Source: Zantedeschia hybrid cultivar
Lineage: Eukaryota; Streptophyta; Magnoliopsida; Alismatales; Araceae
NCBI GenBank assembly: GCA_030544215.1
Contig: JARZZO010000008.1
Location: 29,613,614-29,677,613, forward strand
Length of the DNA stretch: 64,000 nt
Direction: 5' to 3'
The position numbers were made by a program, and so were the translations under genes. Under the pieces are notes generated by a model, which did not search any database, was not told the origin of the DNA, and was given only the letters and a program-made list of their open reading frames with translations. Shown here in pieces: positions 11,579 through 21,761 of the stretch (position 1 is its first letter; each line of letters begins with the position of its first letter).

Positions 11579-12086
11579 TGTAGGCGCCCGGAACGTCCCC
11601 GCCGATGCTGTTTCCTTACGAGCGAGGGCTTCTCCGTTTGTCTTAGCGCTATGGCGATTTGGACGGGGTTAGGAATTTGAGTATGTGATCGCCAGGAGCA
11701 TTACCTTACCGTCCCTATGCTCCGCAGGATGGTGAGATTGATCGCATTCTGGTGGAGCGGGAGATAACGGGTTCCTCTTCTCTACCTCAGGCCGGCCGAA
11801 GGGGGAGAGCTCAGTAATCTGCACGCAAAATGTAGTAAAGGCCCCTGAAAGGAAAAAACAGAAAAAGAAAATAACTAGATTAGAACTATGACATGTAGAA
11901 TCCGTTCATGTAAACAAATAAACGAGTTAAAATTGAAAGGGGACGCACCGGATGGATGTTTGGGGAAGGAAGATGACCATATGTTATGGCCACCCACCTC
12001 CCTTTTTTTTTGTTTGAAACCTCTGTTAGAGTGGGTGGTAGGATGTCCTAAGATGCATGCAATGAAGTGTACGTATGTGTCATGGT
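11579..12086 (-). mobile_element. 5' LTR of element A, R/U5-side part
   Basis: The left boundary is set by TG at 11579 next to the PBS. The sequence is interrupted at 12086 by element 1, and 12082-12086 (ATGGT) is the left copy of its TSD. The LTR resumes at 26425. Total LTR length is about 1.23 kb. Confidence 0.75.
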
Positions 12087-13405
12087 TGTGAGTGCTTTAA
12101 AATGCTCGTGTGATTAACATGAAAAATCTAGGTTGTTTAGTGCAAAATAAACCTATTAAAAACAGCAACTAAGGACAGTGATCGCCAGAAACTTTTGACT
12201 AAAAAGTTTCAAAAGAGGGTATGATCGCCTACCTGTTTGAACGCGGAAGATATTGAGTCCTTGATTCCCCTCCTTCAGCCGACTGAAGAAAGAGAGCCAT
12301 TTCTTTGTTCTTTGTTCTTGCTGTTGAATTTGAGGTTGAGGATCGTCCATAAATCCTTTTGGCTTTGTGCTTGTTCTCTCCTTTGATTCTCTTGTTGTTG
12401 TTGAGTGAAGCAGAAATAGAAAGAAAAGAGATAAAGAAAACAATGATGAGAACTTTAAACAAAAGCAGTATCTATTCTAATCATGATATTAAACATGCAA
12501 TTAAACAACAAACTTCCTTGTTTAATGGCTTTTGAAACCCCTTAATCAAATAGGTTTTGAAAAGAATAAATGTGGTGTGTGTTGCATGGAGTGAATGATG
12601 AAGAATATAGAACTAAATGAAATGAATGCAGAAAATAAAAACTTATGCCCAATGGTTGAATTCTTGAATGGATGAAGAATCTTGAAAGGACACCGACTTC
12701 TGAAAATGGCAGCGCTTCGGCGTTCCGACGTTGTTACTCCGATCTTCAACTCGCTATTGCTCAATCAACTTAAGATTACGGTTAACTTTTTTTAACTCTT
12801 CAAGGTGTAAGGTATTTATAGGCCTTTTCTGCGTCCGTGATTAACATAGAAAAATCTAGGATTTATCCATCTTAACCGACAGATAAATACTGATTAATTC
12901 ATCTTTATCTGTAATTATCTAAAACGCGTCCACCATGGCTGACACCTTTCAGATTAATTTAAGATAAGGATAAATATCCGGAAAAACTTATCTTTATCTT
13001 TATTATCTAAAACGTGTCTACAGGTGCAGACATCTTTTACACTAATTAAGATAATGATAAACATCCGGAAGAGAAGTAGAAATAACCTAGGAAATCTAAA
13101 ACGCGTCAAGGCTGACAGACGCCTTTTAGCTAATTAATCAATTGATTAAAATTAAAATTTAAACGTTAAAATAGGAATAAAGTCTAAATGGCGTCTACAT
13201 AGGTCGACGTCTTTTAGACTTCTTCATATTTTAACTGAAATTTGAGCTAAAATCAATTTAATTGATTAACTTAAACATGTCTGTTAAACCCGACACTCAA
13301 AAAGATCAATAAAAATTAATCAATGGTTAAATATCAGACCATCCTGAGGCATTATTATATAATATGAAATTTACTCGAAATGACGTCAAAATTAGCGTGT
13401 CTACA
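12087..13405 (-). repeat. 3' LTR of element 1
   Basis: 1319 bp, against 1318 bp for the 5' LTR. In element sense U3 starts at 13405, carries four GCGTC dyads at 13217-12919, and a TATA box (TATAAATA) at 12820-12813, about 99 bp after the last dyad. U5 ends at 12087. Confidence 0.9.
12919..13217. repeat. Four evenly spaced GCGTC dyads in U3 (element 1, 3' LTR)
   Basis: Modules are 12919-12952, 13007-13040, 13096-13129 and 13184-13217, with starts 88, 89 and 88 bp apart. Each has a 10-nt spacer. They lie upstream of the TATA box in LTR sense, the usual position of enhancers or operators. Confidence 0.8.
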
Positions 13406-13412
13406 GTTGCCT

Positions 13413-13480
13413 CACCTTGGCATCGTCTTTGCAAGGGAGTGAAATGGAATGGAATGTACTGAAAAGGTGATGCCAAGGTG
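13413..13480. repeat. Inverted repeat beside the 3' LTR of element 1
   Basis: CACCTTGGCATC (13413-13424) and its exact complement GATGCCAAGGTG (13469-13480) flank a 44-nt loop, starting 8 nt from the LTR. Element 2 keeps it at 37638-37649 and 37694-37705 with one mismatch. It sits where the polypurine tract should be. Confidence 0.7.
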
Positions 13481-14689
13481 TGATGAGACACGCTCTTAAC
13501 ATCACATGATTGGAATTTTTCTCAAAATCATCAATGAAGATAGTTCAAAGAGATCAATAGAATTAATCCTGTCTGGATGAAGTAGACAAGGAAATAAAAT
13601 AAAGTCCATCAACCTCCTCGGAGTGGGAAGTACCCTAGGTCATAGACACTGTAGGTTTCATCATGGGGAGCGTTTGCCAGCCAATGTGGACGTGCTGCAG
13701 CCATGATGGATCTTAAAAGAAAACAAGAAATATTGGATAAAGAGTCCAAGAAAGGATAGAATTCCAAGGATATCTTCAAGCGAACCTCAAAGATAATCAA
13801 GATACTCAATTCAGAATGGAATATTTCATATCATGTTTGAGTTATTTGATTTAATGGTCAGAAATTTAATCAGTAATTAATCCTTATCGCAATGATTTCA
13901 AAGTCCTACATGATGCATGCTGGGCTAAAAGAAAAATATAAAGTCAAATAAAATATAAATTAATCAAGGATAATATTGTTAAATTGTCATTAATGAGTCA
14001 AGATACCAATTCTTGTAATCCAGTGCTAAGCCGAAGCTCGTTTATCCACGCACCGTTTCACAAAAGTGGAACCATCGTCCTCACTAATTAACAATCAAAC
14101 GGCCTATCCTTGCGATTAAGAATTCTCTGGAATTATCACTGTTTTTGTTTGTTGAAGGGGAACTCAAATTCCAGTTTCATCAAAACCACAAGGTCCTTGA
14201 TATACTCTAATAAATACTTATCATATAGTAATGCGAATGCACAATAATTAAATGGAATAATACAAGGGTAGAGATAACCGTCTTTTTAGCCACGGTCAGG
14301 ACTTCTTGACTCTCACAATGGGATCTTCTTGATATTTTCCAGCTTTACTCAGGTTTTCTTTGAATTTCAGAAACAAGTTTCTAACTGTTCTCTACTCGAA
14401 TTCCAACTTTACCAATGCCTTGTGTCCTGTATACAACTTGAACAAACATGTTAAGTATCTGTTTAGGCTTAGCCCCTTGCTTGACCAAATGAATGGTCAA
14501 TCAATCTTTTTCTTCAATAAATGGTCAAGGGGCATGGCCTTTATTAACAAAGGTAATGAGAATAATCAAACTTAAGCAAAATGCAACATTCAAGCAGACA
14601 GATGCTCACTGAAAATAAAAGAAATAAAACATACTAAGTGCAACAAGCAAATGCTAAATGAAATATTTTTGTTGTTTTGAAATATTCAT

Positions 14690-14905
14690 TTTTGTTTGGG
14701 TTTTGAAATATATGCTTTTTTTTGGATTTTGGACATATGTATTTTTTTTTGGATTTTTAACATATGTATTTTTTTTTTTTTTGGCTTTTTGACATATGTT
14801 TTTTTTTGGGTTTTTGACATATGTTTTTTTTTTGTATTTTTGACATATGTATTTTTTTTTTGGATTTTGGCATATGTATTTTTTTTTGGGATTTTTGACT
14901 AAAAG
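14690..14905. repeat. AT-rich tandem repeat, about 26-30 bp unit
   Basis: Units of T-run, GGATTTTTGACATATGTA recur about seven times with variable T-run length. Element 2 has a related array at 44262-44495 with GAATTTTTGACATATACA units. Hypervariable short tandem repeats in the 3' untranslated region are known for Tat/Ogre elements. Confidence 0.75.
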
Positions 14906-15659
14906 ATCAACATGGTACTCAGATCAAAAGATCATATTCATTTATTAACTTAATTTCCAAATTGTTCTTTAACAACTTAACTTAAAACTATCGTGTTTGA
15001 ACTTGTGTTTCCATTCGTGATCCCATTTGATGATTTGACCCTTAGTCAATCTAAGCCATTCCTTATGTTTGGAGTACACCTCTTTAGAAGGAAAAGAAGA
15101 ATAAGTTTAGAAAGCCCATGAGAAGGTTCCGGAGACTTAAAAAGATGTTCCTTTCTTACCCTAATATCCGTTGGGGTTCGGTCATTTTCTTTCCGGGGGA
15201 TTTATCGACCTTGCGTTCTCTTTCATTTCATTTCATGGCCTTGATGTAACGTTTGTAATGTAATGGCCTTTTGATTTGACATTTTGAATTTTGCCTTTTG
15301 CTTTTGTTTTTCTATTCTTTTCTTTGCTTTGGAATGGATCTCCCCCTTTTTTTTTTTTTATGACGGCCTCCTACTAAGATGGCGGGTATTCTTGGTAGTC
15401 TATTCTAAGTCTCGTTCCGACATCATGGGCCGAGTTTAAAATAGAATTTTGCTTTAAAACGAATGATTTGTACTTTACACTTTCAGTCAAGCTTTCGATA
15501 TTCTTTAGGACTTGGCATCTTTTGTTACTCACGAATCAAACGTGTCAGTGTGTGTAGTAATGGGCTTTGAAGTTAAGTTATTCAGACTGATAAGGAAATT
15601 TGAGTTTATAAATTTTCTGATTCCACTGGTCTTTGTACCATACTGATCGACTCTTTAAT

Positions 15660-17989
15660 CTAAGGATAGTATTTCTTAAGATGTAAGCCATTGCAGGGAT
15701 GTTTTAGCTCTTCTCTTTCTGCATTAACAAGACGATAAGCATTACCAGGAAAAGCATGCGATACAACATAAGGTCCTTCCCAGTTGGGTTGGAGCTTAAA
15801 ACACGGACCACCAGGTTTTACAAAAATCCTTTTGACGACCATTTCACCGACTTTGAACTTACGTTCAATGACTTTCTTTTGATAAAAACGTGCTAGTCTG
15901 TTTTGATAAACTTTTGCATGATTACCGGCTGACCATCTTTTCTCGTCTAAAAGTTCCAATTGAGCAAGGAGTGCTGAACGATGTTCATCAATGGAAAATT
16001 CCTTATTCAATTGTACTCTTAATGACGGTATGAGGATCTCATATGGAACTACCACCTCCATTCCAAATGTTAAGGAATAAGGAGTTTGCCCAGTGGGCGT
16101 GCGGATTGAAGTTCGGTAGACCCATAGAGCTTCAACCAATTTTTCTGGCCAGTCTACAAATTTATTAGATTTGCACGTCTTTTTAATAATTTTTATCAAA
16201 GTCTTATTAGTTGCCTCTGCTTGTCCATTGCCTTGCGGATAATAAGGAGATGAATGATGCAATGCAATTCTATACCTGTTGCAGAGGTCCTTCAATTCCT
16301 GTGACACGAACTGCGGTCTGTTGTCGGTGACGATGGTGCTTGGAATTCCAAATCGGGTGATGATGTTCTTCATGATGAACTTGCAGACGGTTGATGCTTT
16401 GATCTCCACATACGCTTCAGCTTCTGCCCACTTGGTGAAGTATTCCGTTGCCGTGAGAATGAAAGATTTTTGCTTGATGCCGGAATCTGGATTACCAAGG
16501 GGTCCAATGATGTTGAAAGCCCACATGGAGAAAGGCCATGGGGAAGAAACAGGATGGAGTGAAGATGCAGGAGAATGAATTTTGTCGGCGTGAAGTTGAC
16601 ACTTAGCACACCTACGGACATATCCTACACAGTCTTCTTCCATGGTTGGCCAATAAAATCCTTGTCTAAGGATCTTCTTTGGTAGCATCTGTCCATTGAC
16701 ATGGCCACCACAAACTCCACTATGAGCTCCTTCCATAACCTTCCAAAGTTCATCTTCGTCTAGACATCTCAGAAAAACTCCATCAAAACCTCTCTTATAC
16801 AATGCTCCTCCAACTAGGGTATATCGTTGAGCAACTCTCCTGATAGCTCTCTTCTCCTCGGTTGTAGCTTCCTCAGGATACGATTGATCTTCACAATATT
16901 TTGCAATTTCATAATACCATGGCTTCTGTTCATCATCCATCTCTTCTAACAGCTCCATTAACATGATTTCTCTTTTTTCAATGATATCTCCGTCCCTGAC
17001 TTTCTTCAGCAACTTCTCCTTAGTTCTAAGAAATGAAGGGTCTTTCACGGCAGGTGAGAGACGCCTATGAACTATGATTGATTCAGATTGCTTGCTGATT
17101 GGAAAATTAAGAGAAGATGCCAATGAAGCTAGAGCGTCAGCTAAGATGTTCTGATTCCTAGGGACACGGACAAAGATCAATTTCGTGAAAAGCTTTGAAT
17201 AAGCAGAAGTAAGTTCTTGATAAGGCATGAACTTAAGGTCAAGAGTTCGATACTTGGTCAGCACTTGGCGAAGAATTAATTGGCTATCACCCACAATCTT
17301 GAGTTTAGTGGCACCATGGAAATGAGCAGCCTCGAGGCCAGCAAGGAGTGCCTCGTATTCAGCTATATTGTTAGTGACTGAAAAATCAAGCTGAAAGGCT
17401 TGTGGAATGGTGATACCTTCAGGTGATAACAGAACGATACCGATCCCCTTTCCATGAGAATTCAGAGCTCCGTCAAAATGCAGAGTCCACATATCATCTC
17501 TGATTTGATTTACGGACATCAGTTCCTCATCCGGAAACTCTGATCGTACTGGATCAAATCGAGGAAGGGGATGATAAGCGAGATGTTCTTCTATGGCATA
17601 GTCCTTGATCGCTTTCTGCTGAATATAAATGATATCAAATTGAGATAGACAGCTTTGCCATCGTGCTAACCTATCAGTAAGAACAGATTTCTTCAGAAGG
17701 AATTCGATCGGATTCATCCTAGCGATGAGATGGACTTCATAGGCCAGAAAATAATGCTTCAATTTCTGCACAACCCAGACCAATGCTGCACATGTTTTCT
17801 CCATCGCCGTATATCTCTATTCAGCGGGGTTGAGAAGTTTAGAGAGATAGTAGGCTGCCCTCTCTTTTCCTTCTTCATCCTCTTGTGCTAAGACAGCCCC
17901 CACTGCATCATCCAGGACTGAAATGTAAAGTATCAATGGTTTGCCTGGAGATGGTGGTCTCAAAACAGGAGGACTTGCTAAATAATTCT
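15660..17989 (-). pseudogene. RNase H and integrase of element 1
   Basis: The 714-residue open part (15660-17804) covers the end of the native RNase H, the archaeal-like RNase H (LHFDGALNSHGKG, AEYEALLAG, GDSQLI), an HHCC zinc domain (HSGVCGGH...CAKC) and the integrase core. It ends at HLKKYYP, the same C-terminus as homologues. A TAG near 17820 (CAG in relatives) precedes it. The first catalytic Asp is Asn (WAFNIIGPL; WAFDIIGPL in element 2), and TDNGPQF is TDNRPQF, so integrase should be inactive. Confidence 0.85.
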
Positions 17990-19558
17990 TTAATCCATCG
18001 AATGCCTCCTGATACTTATCGTCCCAATCGAATTTGACTCCCGGCTTGATAAGCTCGTAAAACGGCTTACACCTTTGTGAGTGCTGGGAGACAAAACGGC
18101 GAATAATTGTAACCTCCCGATTAATCCTCTCAACTCTTTCAGGTTTTTGGGAGGTGGCATTTCTCTAATAGCCTTCGCCTTATTGGGATCGATATCAATT
18201 CCCCGTTTGCTGACGATAAATCCAAGTAATTTCCGTGAAGATACCCCGAATACACATTTCTTGGGGTTCATCTTTAACTGATATTCTCTCGATCTCTCTA
18301 ATACCCTTGCCAAAACTTTGGCGTGCTCAGCCTTTGTCTTCGATTTAACCAATAAATCATCCACATACACTTCCAGATCTATGTGCATCATGTCGTGAAA
18401 TATTGCCATCATAGCCCTCTGATAAGTGGCTCCAGCATTCTTTAATCCAAATGGCATGACGACATAACAGTATGTTCCCCAAGGTGTAGTGAATGACATT
18501 TTCTCTTGATCTTCTTCTGCCAGCTTAATCTGGTTATATCCTGAAAATCCGTCCATAAACGATAAAGTTTCATAGCCAGCGGTATTATCAATGAGTACAT
18601 CGATATGAGGCAATGGAAAATCATCTTTAGGACACGCCCGGTTCAGATCGCGGAAGTCAATGCAAATTATGACCTTCCCGTCCTTCTTCATAACTGGGAC
18701 TATGTTGGCCACCCATTGTGGATAAAGGACAACTCTAATAAATTTGGCTTTATGCAATTTGTCAACCTCTTCCTTCATCTTTAGAGCCATTTGTGGGTGG
18801 AATCGCCTTAATTTCTGCTTGACAGGGCTAGCCCCTTCCTTTAACGTCAATCTGTGTTCAACTAAAGATGAGTCTAACCCTGGCATATCTTCATAACTCC
18901 AGGCGAAAGTGTCCTTGTAGTCCTTAAGTACTTGTACCATTGCCTTCTCATCCTCTGTAGAAAGATTTTTGCTGACGAGGACAACCTTAGGTTCGTCTTC
19001 AGTCCCTAAATTGATTTCTTTGGTGGGCTCTTCTACGGCAGCTGAGGGTTCATCGAATCTCTTCACTCCACTGGCATATGCCTCAGCTGCGTCCTCGTCA
19101 TCTTCCTCATTTTCAATAATGGGGTCTTTTTCATGCACTAACTCTTATACCCCATACCCATCATTGACTGACTCATCATTCATACAGTCTTCTGGCATCT
19201 GAATTGGATTTTCTAAAAACCTAGGGATTAAAGAGCAAGAAAAGCATTTATCATCTAAGTCCTGGAGGTATCTATCGGGGATTCGCCTACCCTTAGGCTT
19301 CCTAGACTTCCTAACCTGACTAACCTGCCTAAAACTAGACTGCCTAACTTCACTAAACTCCCTATTATAACCTAATGAAGATGAAGTAAGATGGAAATCC
19401 TGGGATACAAGTGGAAATACAAGAGAATCCTCCCGAGGGGAGGACAAAGTAGATCTAAGAGAGAATCTTGACCGAAGGACCCGCGCAACGGGGTGCGATC
19501 GGACAAGTAAGATGTTTCCTCAATGAGGATATGTGAAGAATTTGTTGTAAAATTGGCG
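17990..19558 (-). pseudogene. Reverse transcriptase of element 1
   Basis: The 382-residue open part (17990-19138) contains CIDFRDLNRACPKDDF, FMDGFSGYNQIKL and the catalytic YVDDLL. The frame breaks near 18110 (GRLQ then divergent residues) through an apparent 1-nt deletion relative to element 2. Upstream in the same frame, 19145-19447 holds the Ser-rich and acidic linker; a TAA at 19145-19147 separates them. Confidence 0.85.
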
Positions 19559-19567
19559 TTTTTTTTT
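19559..19567 (-). promoter_or_regulatory. A9 slippery tract at the protease/RT junction of element 1
   Basis: Nine T on the plus strand. The coding strand reads GATATCC, nine A, CGCCAATTTT. Protease-side codons are CAA AAA AAA ACG; the RT-side frame is -1. Element 2 is identical here. Confidence 0.55.
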
Positions 19568-21761
19568 GGATATCAGAGGAATTAAACATGAAACATTAAT
19601 GAATACAAATAGAAGGAGAATCAGATGGAGGAAGTGCCACCAAGGCTAGAGGATTAGGGGGATCATATAGCAATATGTCCCAGATAAAATCATACATCCT
19701 CTCTAGATCGAGAGGAGGTTGTGGAATAAGGTCCCGAGGGGACAAGGTAATCATAACGGGCGGAGCCCGTGGAATATCTTCAATAATGACCCGCGACCAA
19801 GTTGGGGTCAAGAGCAGTGTGCGAAATAGAGTATGGAGCATGAAGACATGTGAATGATATGTCCCCCTCCAGAGCAGATTTGTAGTGTAACCAGCTTCAT
19901 AGGGGTCATCTAGCTCCCCTTCGTCGGTCTCTTCAGACAGCAATATCCGCTTATCAAAGATAGCACCTGGACCTTCAATCAGCTCGGCGGCCACTTAGGT
20001 TCTGCAGGATCTAGGAACAATCTGTTCAGTGCAATGTAAAGGTCCCTCAGATTGAACCACCTGTACCATTCGCATTCAGGATCATGAAATTTTCTACTTT
20101 TCATAGGCCGCAGAGCCTCCAAGGATTGGTACGTAAGTAGTTCTGAGCAATGCCTGGCCAAGTCCCTCCCATATATGTCATGGAAGTCAAAACACGAAGT
20201 AATGACCACCGTGTTGTCGTGGCTAAGTATGGGCCCTTTTATGAAATGAGTATATAGGGTCCATGTTAGGGGATCTCGGCCTTCTTTGGGTGGTGTAGAC
20301 ATTGTCTCCCAGATTTTCCGACCTTCAATCTCTGCTTGCTGAACCTGATCTTGCTTCAGTCTTCTTGGCCTATAACCCAGACCACTTCCAGGTGCTGCTC
20401 GATGATCTTTAACATGAGTGGTCCTGCCTTGCAACTGTGTGCCCAGACCTTTCCCAGGCTCATAGCCGTTCTTCATCATAATTCTCCATCCTGGGGTACT
20501 CATGCACTTCCCCCTTTTTATGGCATCTAACGGGTATGGAGAAATAGTGGCGGCTTTTAGAGGATCAGCCAGTGGATGGTAGACCTGTAATACCGACAGA
20601 AAAGGTTGTCGGCCAGGTAAAGCAGTAGATTTAACATTCAAGGTATGAGCAGCAGCAAGGATCGGCATGCTCGTCACTTTAATAATTCGTCCTTTGAAAG
20701 GGAGTTTGAGGCATTGGTGATTCGTAGAGGTAATCGCCTCAAGAGTTTTAATATAAGGACGACCCAAAATGGCATTTATAGAAGGGTCGATTTCTAGGAT
20801 GTGAAATTCGACCTCTGCATGACTTACAGGGCCTAGCTCCACCTCCAAATAAACCATTCCCAGAGGGGAACGGGTAGAATTGTCATATGCTGTCACAGAG
20901 ATGGGGCTAGGCAACCATTTTTCTTTGGGCACACCGCACAGCTCCAGAGTCTTCGGAGGTAAAACATTGATCGAGGCCCCTGTGTCAACCAGGCATGCAT
21001 CCATGGCCTTCTTGCAGATGTTGACCGTGATGCTCAGAGCCATGCTTCTGGCTGCTGGCGGTGCTAGTTCCGATGTGTGAAATGTAATGGAGGGCTGATC
21101 CTCCTGAGGAACTAGTAGTGCTGCAATTTTTTCTACCGGCACGTCCTCATTGACCATCACCTTCTGTAGATATTCCATTAAGGCTTCTTGGTGAATCTTG
21201 GACCTTTTGATCAATTCAAGTACAGTGATCCGTGCCGGTGTCCTGTCTAGATGTTTCAACAAGTCATATTGAGTGCATGGTGCACTCTCTTCATTATGGG
21301 CTTCCTCAGTCGACTGTGATGGGCCGTCTCTAACTGTGGACTGAGGAAAGACCTTGTTGAAAATCCTTCCACTTCGGAGCGCATGTTCCTCGACCATGGA
21401 GGATCCGGGTGACACCTTAAGTACCGCAGGGTTGGATGGTGCGGATGATGTAGAGGGCTGGTATGTAGGTGATGGCGTAGGGCTAGGTGGTGATGGTGCG
21501 GTGCGGATTAGAGGCCTAGATGGTTGGATGGTGGATGGATAAGTGGTTGGTGAAGTGGGGAATGGCATGCGTAATAGCGGTCTGGATGGTAAGGGCGTAT
21601 CTGGGTAGGTGGTAGTGGTAGCGGGCGAAGTAGGGAATGGTACGCGGAGTAATGGCCTAGATGGTAGAAGGGGGGCGTGATTGGTTTGCGGGGGATTATA
21701 TGGTAGCGGTGTAGTGGCGTGGGGCGTAATGGGCTTGAGGAAGGCGGGTAGTGATAATGGG
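19568..21761 (-). pseudogene. Protease, G-patch-like segment and unknown domain, element 1
   Basis: The main open part (19979-21568) carries LVDTGASINVLP, ILGRPYIK, then MMKNGYEPGKGLGTQLQGR (G-patch-like) with a second GSGLGYRPR. A conserved segment of unknown function follows (DPLTWTLYTHF...DIYGRDLARHCSELL...WYRWFNLRDLYIALNRLFLDP). Near 19988 about 10 nt present in element 2 are missing, which shifts the frame; 19596-19994 then continues. A TAA at 19596-19598 stands before the A9 tract. The N-terminal part is a Pro/Thr/Ser-rich linker with repeated PTSPTTYP-like units. Confidence 0.8.

Larger units (their letters stand above)
589..12086 (-). mobile_element. Element A: Tat/Ogre-like LTR retrotransposon, degenerate (main part)
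   Basis: Read on the minus strand from right to left: 5' LTR (26425-27149 plus 11579-12086, split by element 1), PBS 11555-11572, leader with a 32-bp lattice, Gag, aspartic protease, G-patch-like segment, RT, RNase H, integrase, then an antisense PMD copy. The 3' LTR is outside the window. It is clearly diverged from elements 1, 2, 3 and B but shares their gene order, PBS and A9 frameshift-type junction. Many stops and frame changes make it non-autonomous. It is inserted in element B: B's RNase H reading resumes at 27150, directly after the LTR end GTGTCTACA. Confidence 0.85.
13406..15659. other. 3' non-coding region of element 1
   Basis: The first kilobase matches 37631-38576 in element 2 and the last 1.2 kb (about 14440-15659) matches 44000-45240. 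Two joins, near 14368 and 14417, mark where element 2 has extra DNA: the dyad pair at 38658-38727, then the DUF7745 and PMD genes. Conserved islands include a sense-strand A-run followed by GGGGGAGATCC (about 15341-15361). No gene is present. Confidence 0.7.

Noticed and set aside
12919..13217. Dyads as MITEs or other small DNA transposons
   Set aside because: Modules are 34 bp with no flanking target duplications that I can see, and their number and spacing are the same in both LTRs and in different elements.
14696..14902. Hydrophobic Phe-rich ORF resembling a membrane protein
   Set aside because: It is the T-run tandem repeat read in frame; the composition is fully explained by the repeat.
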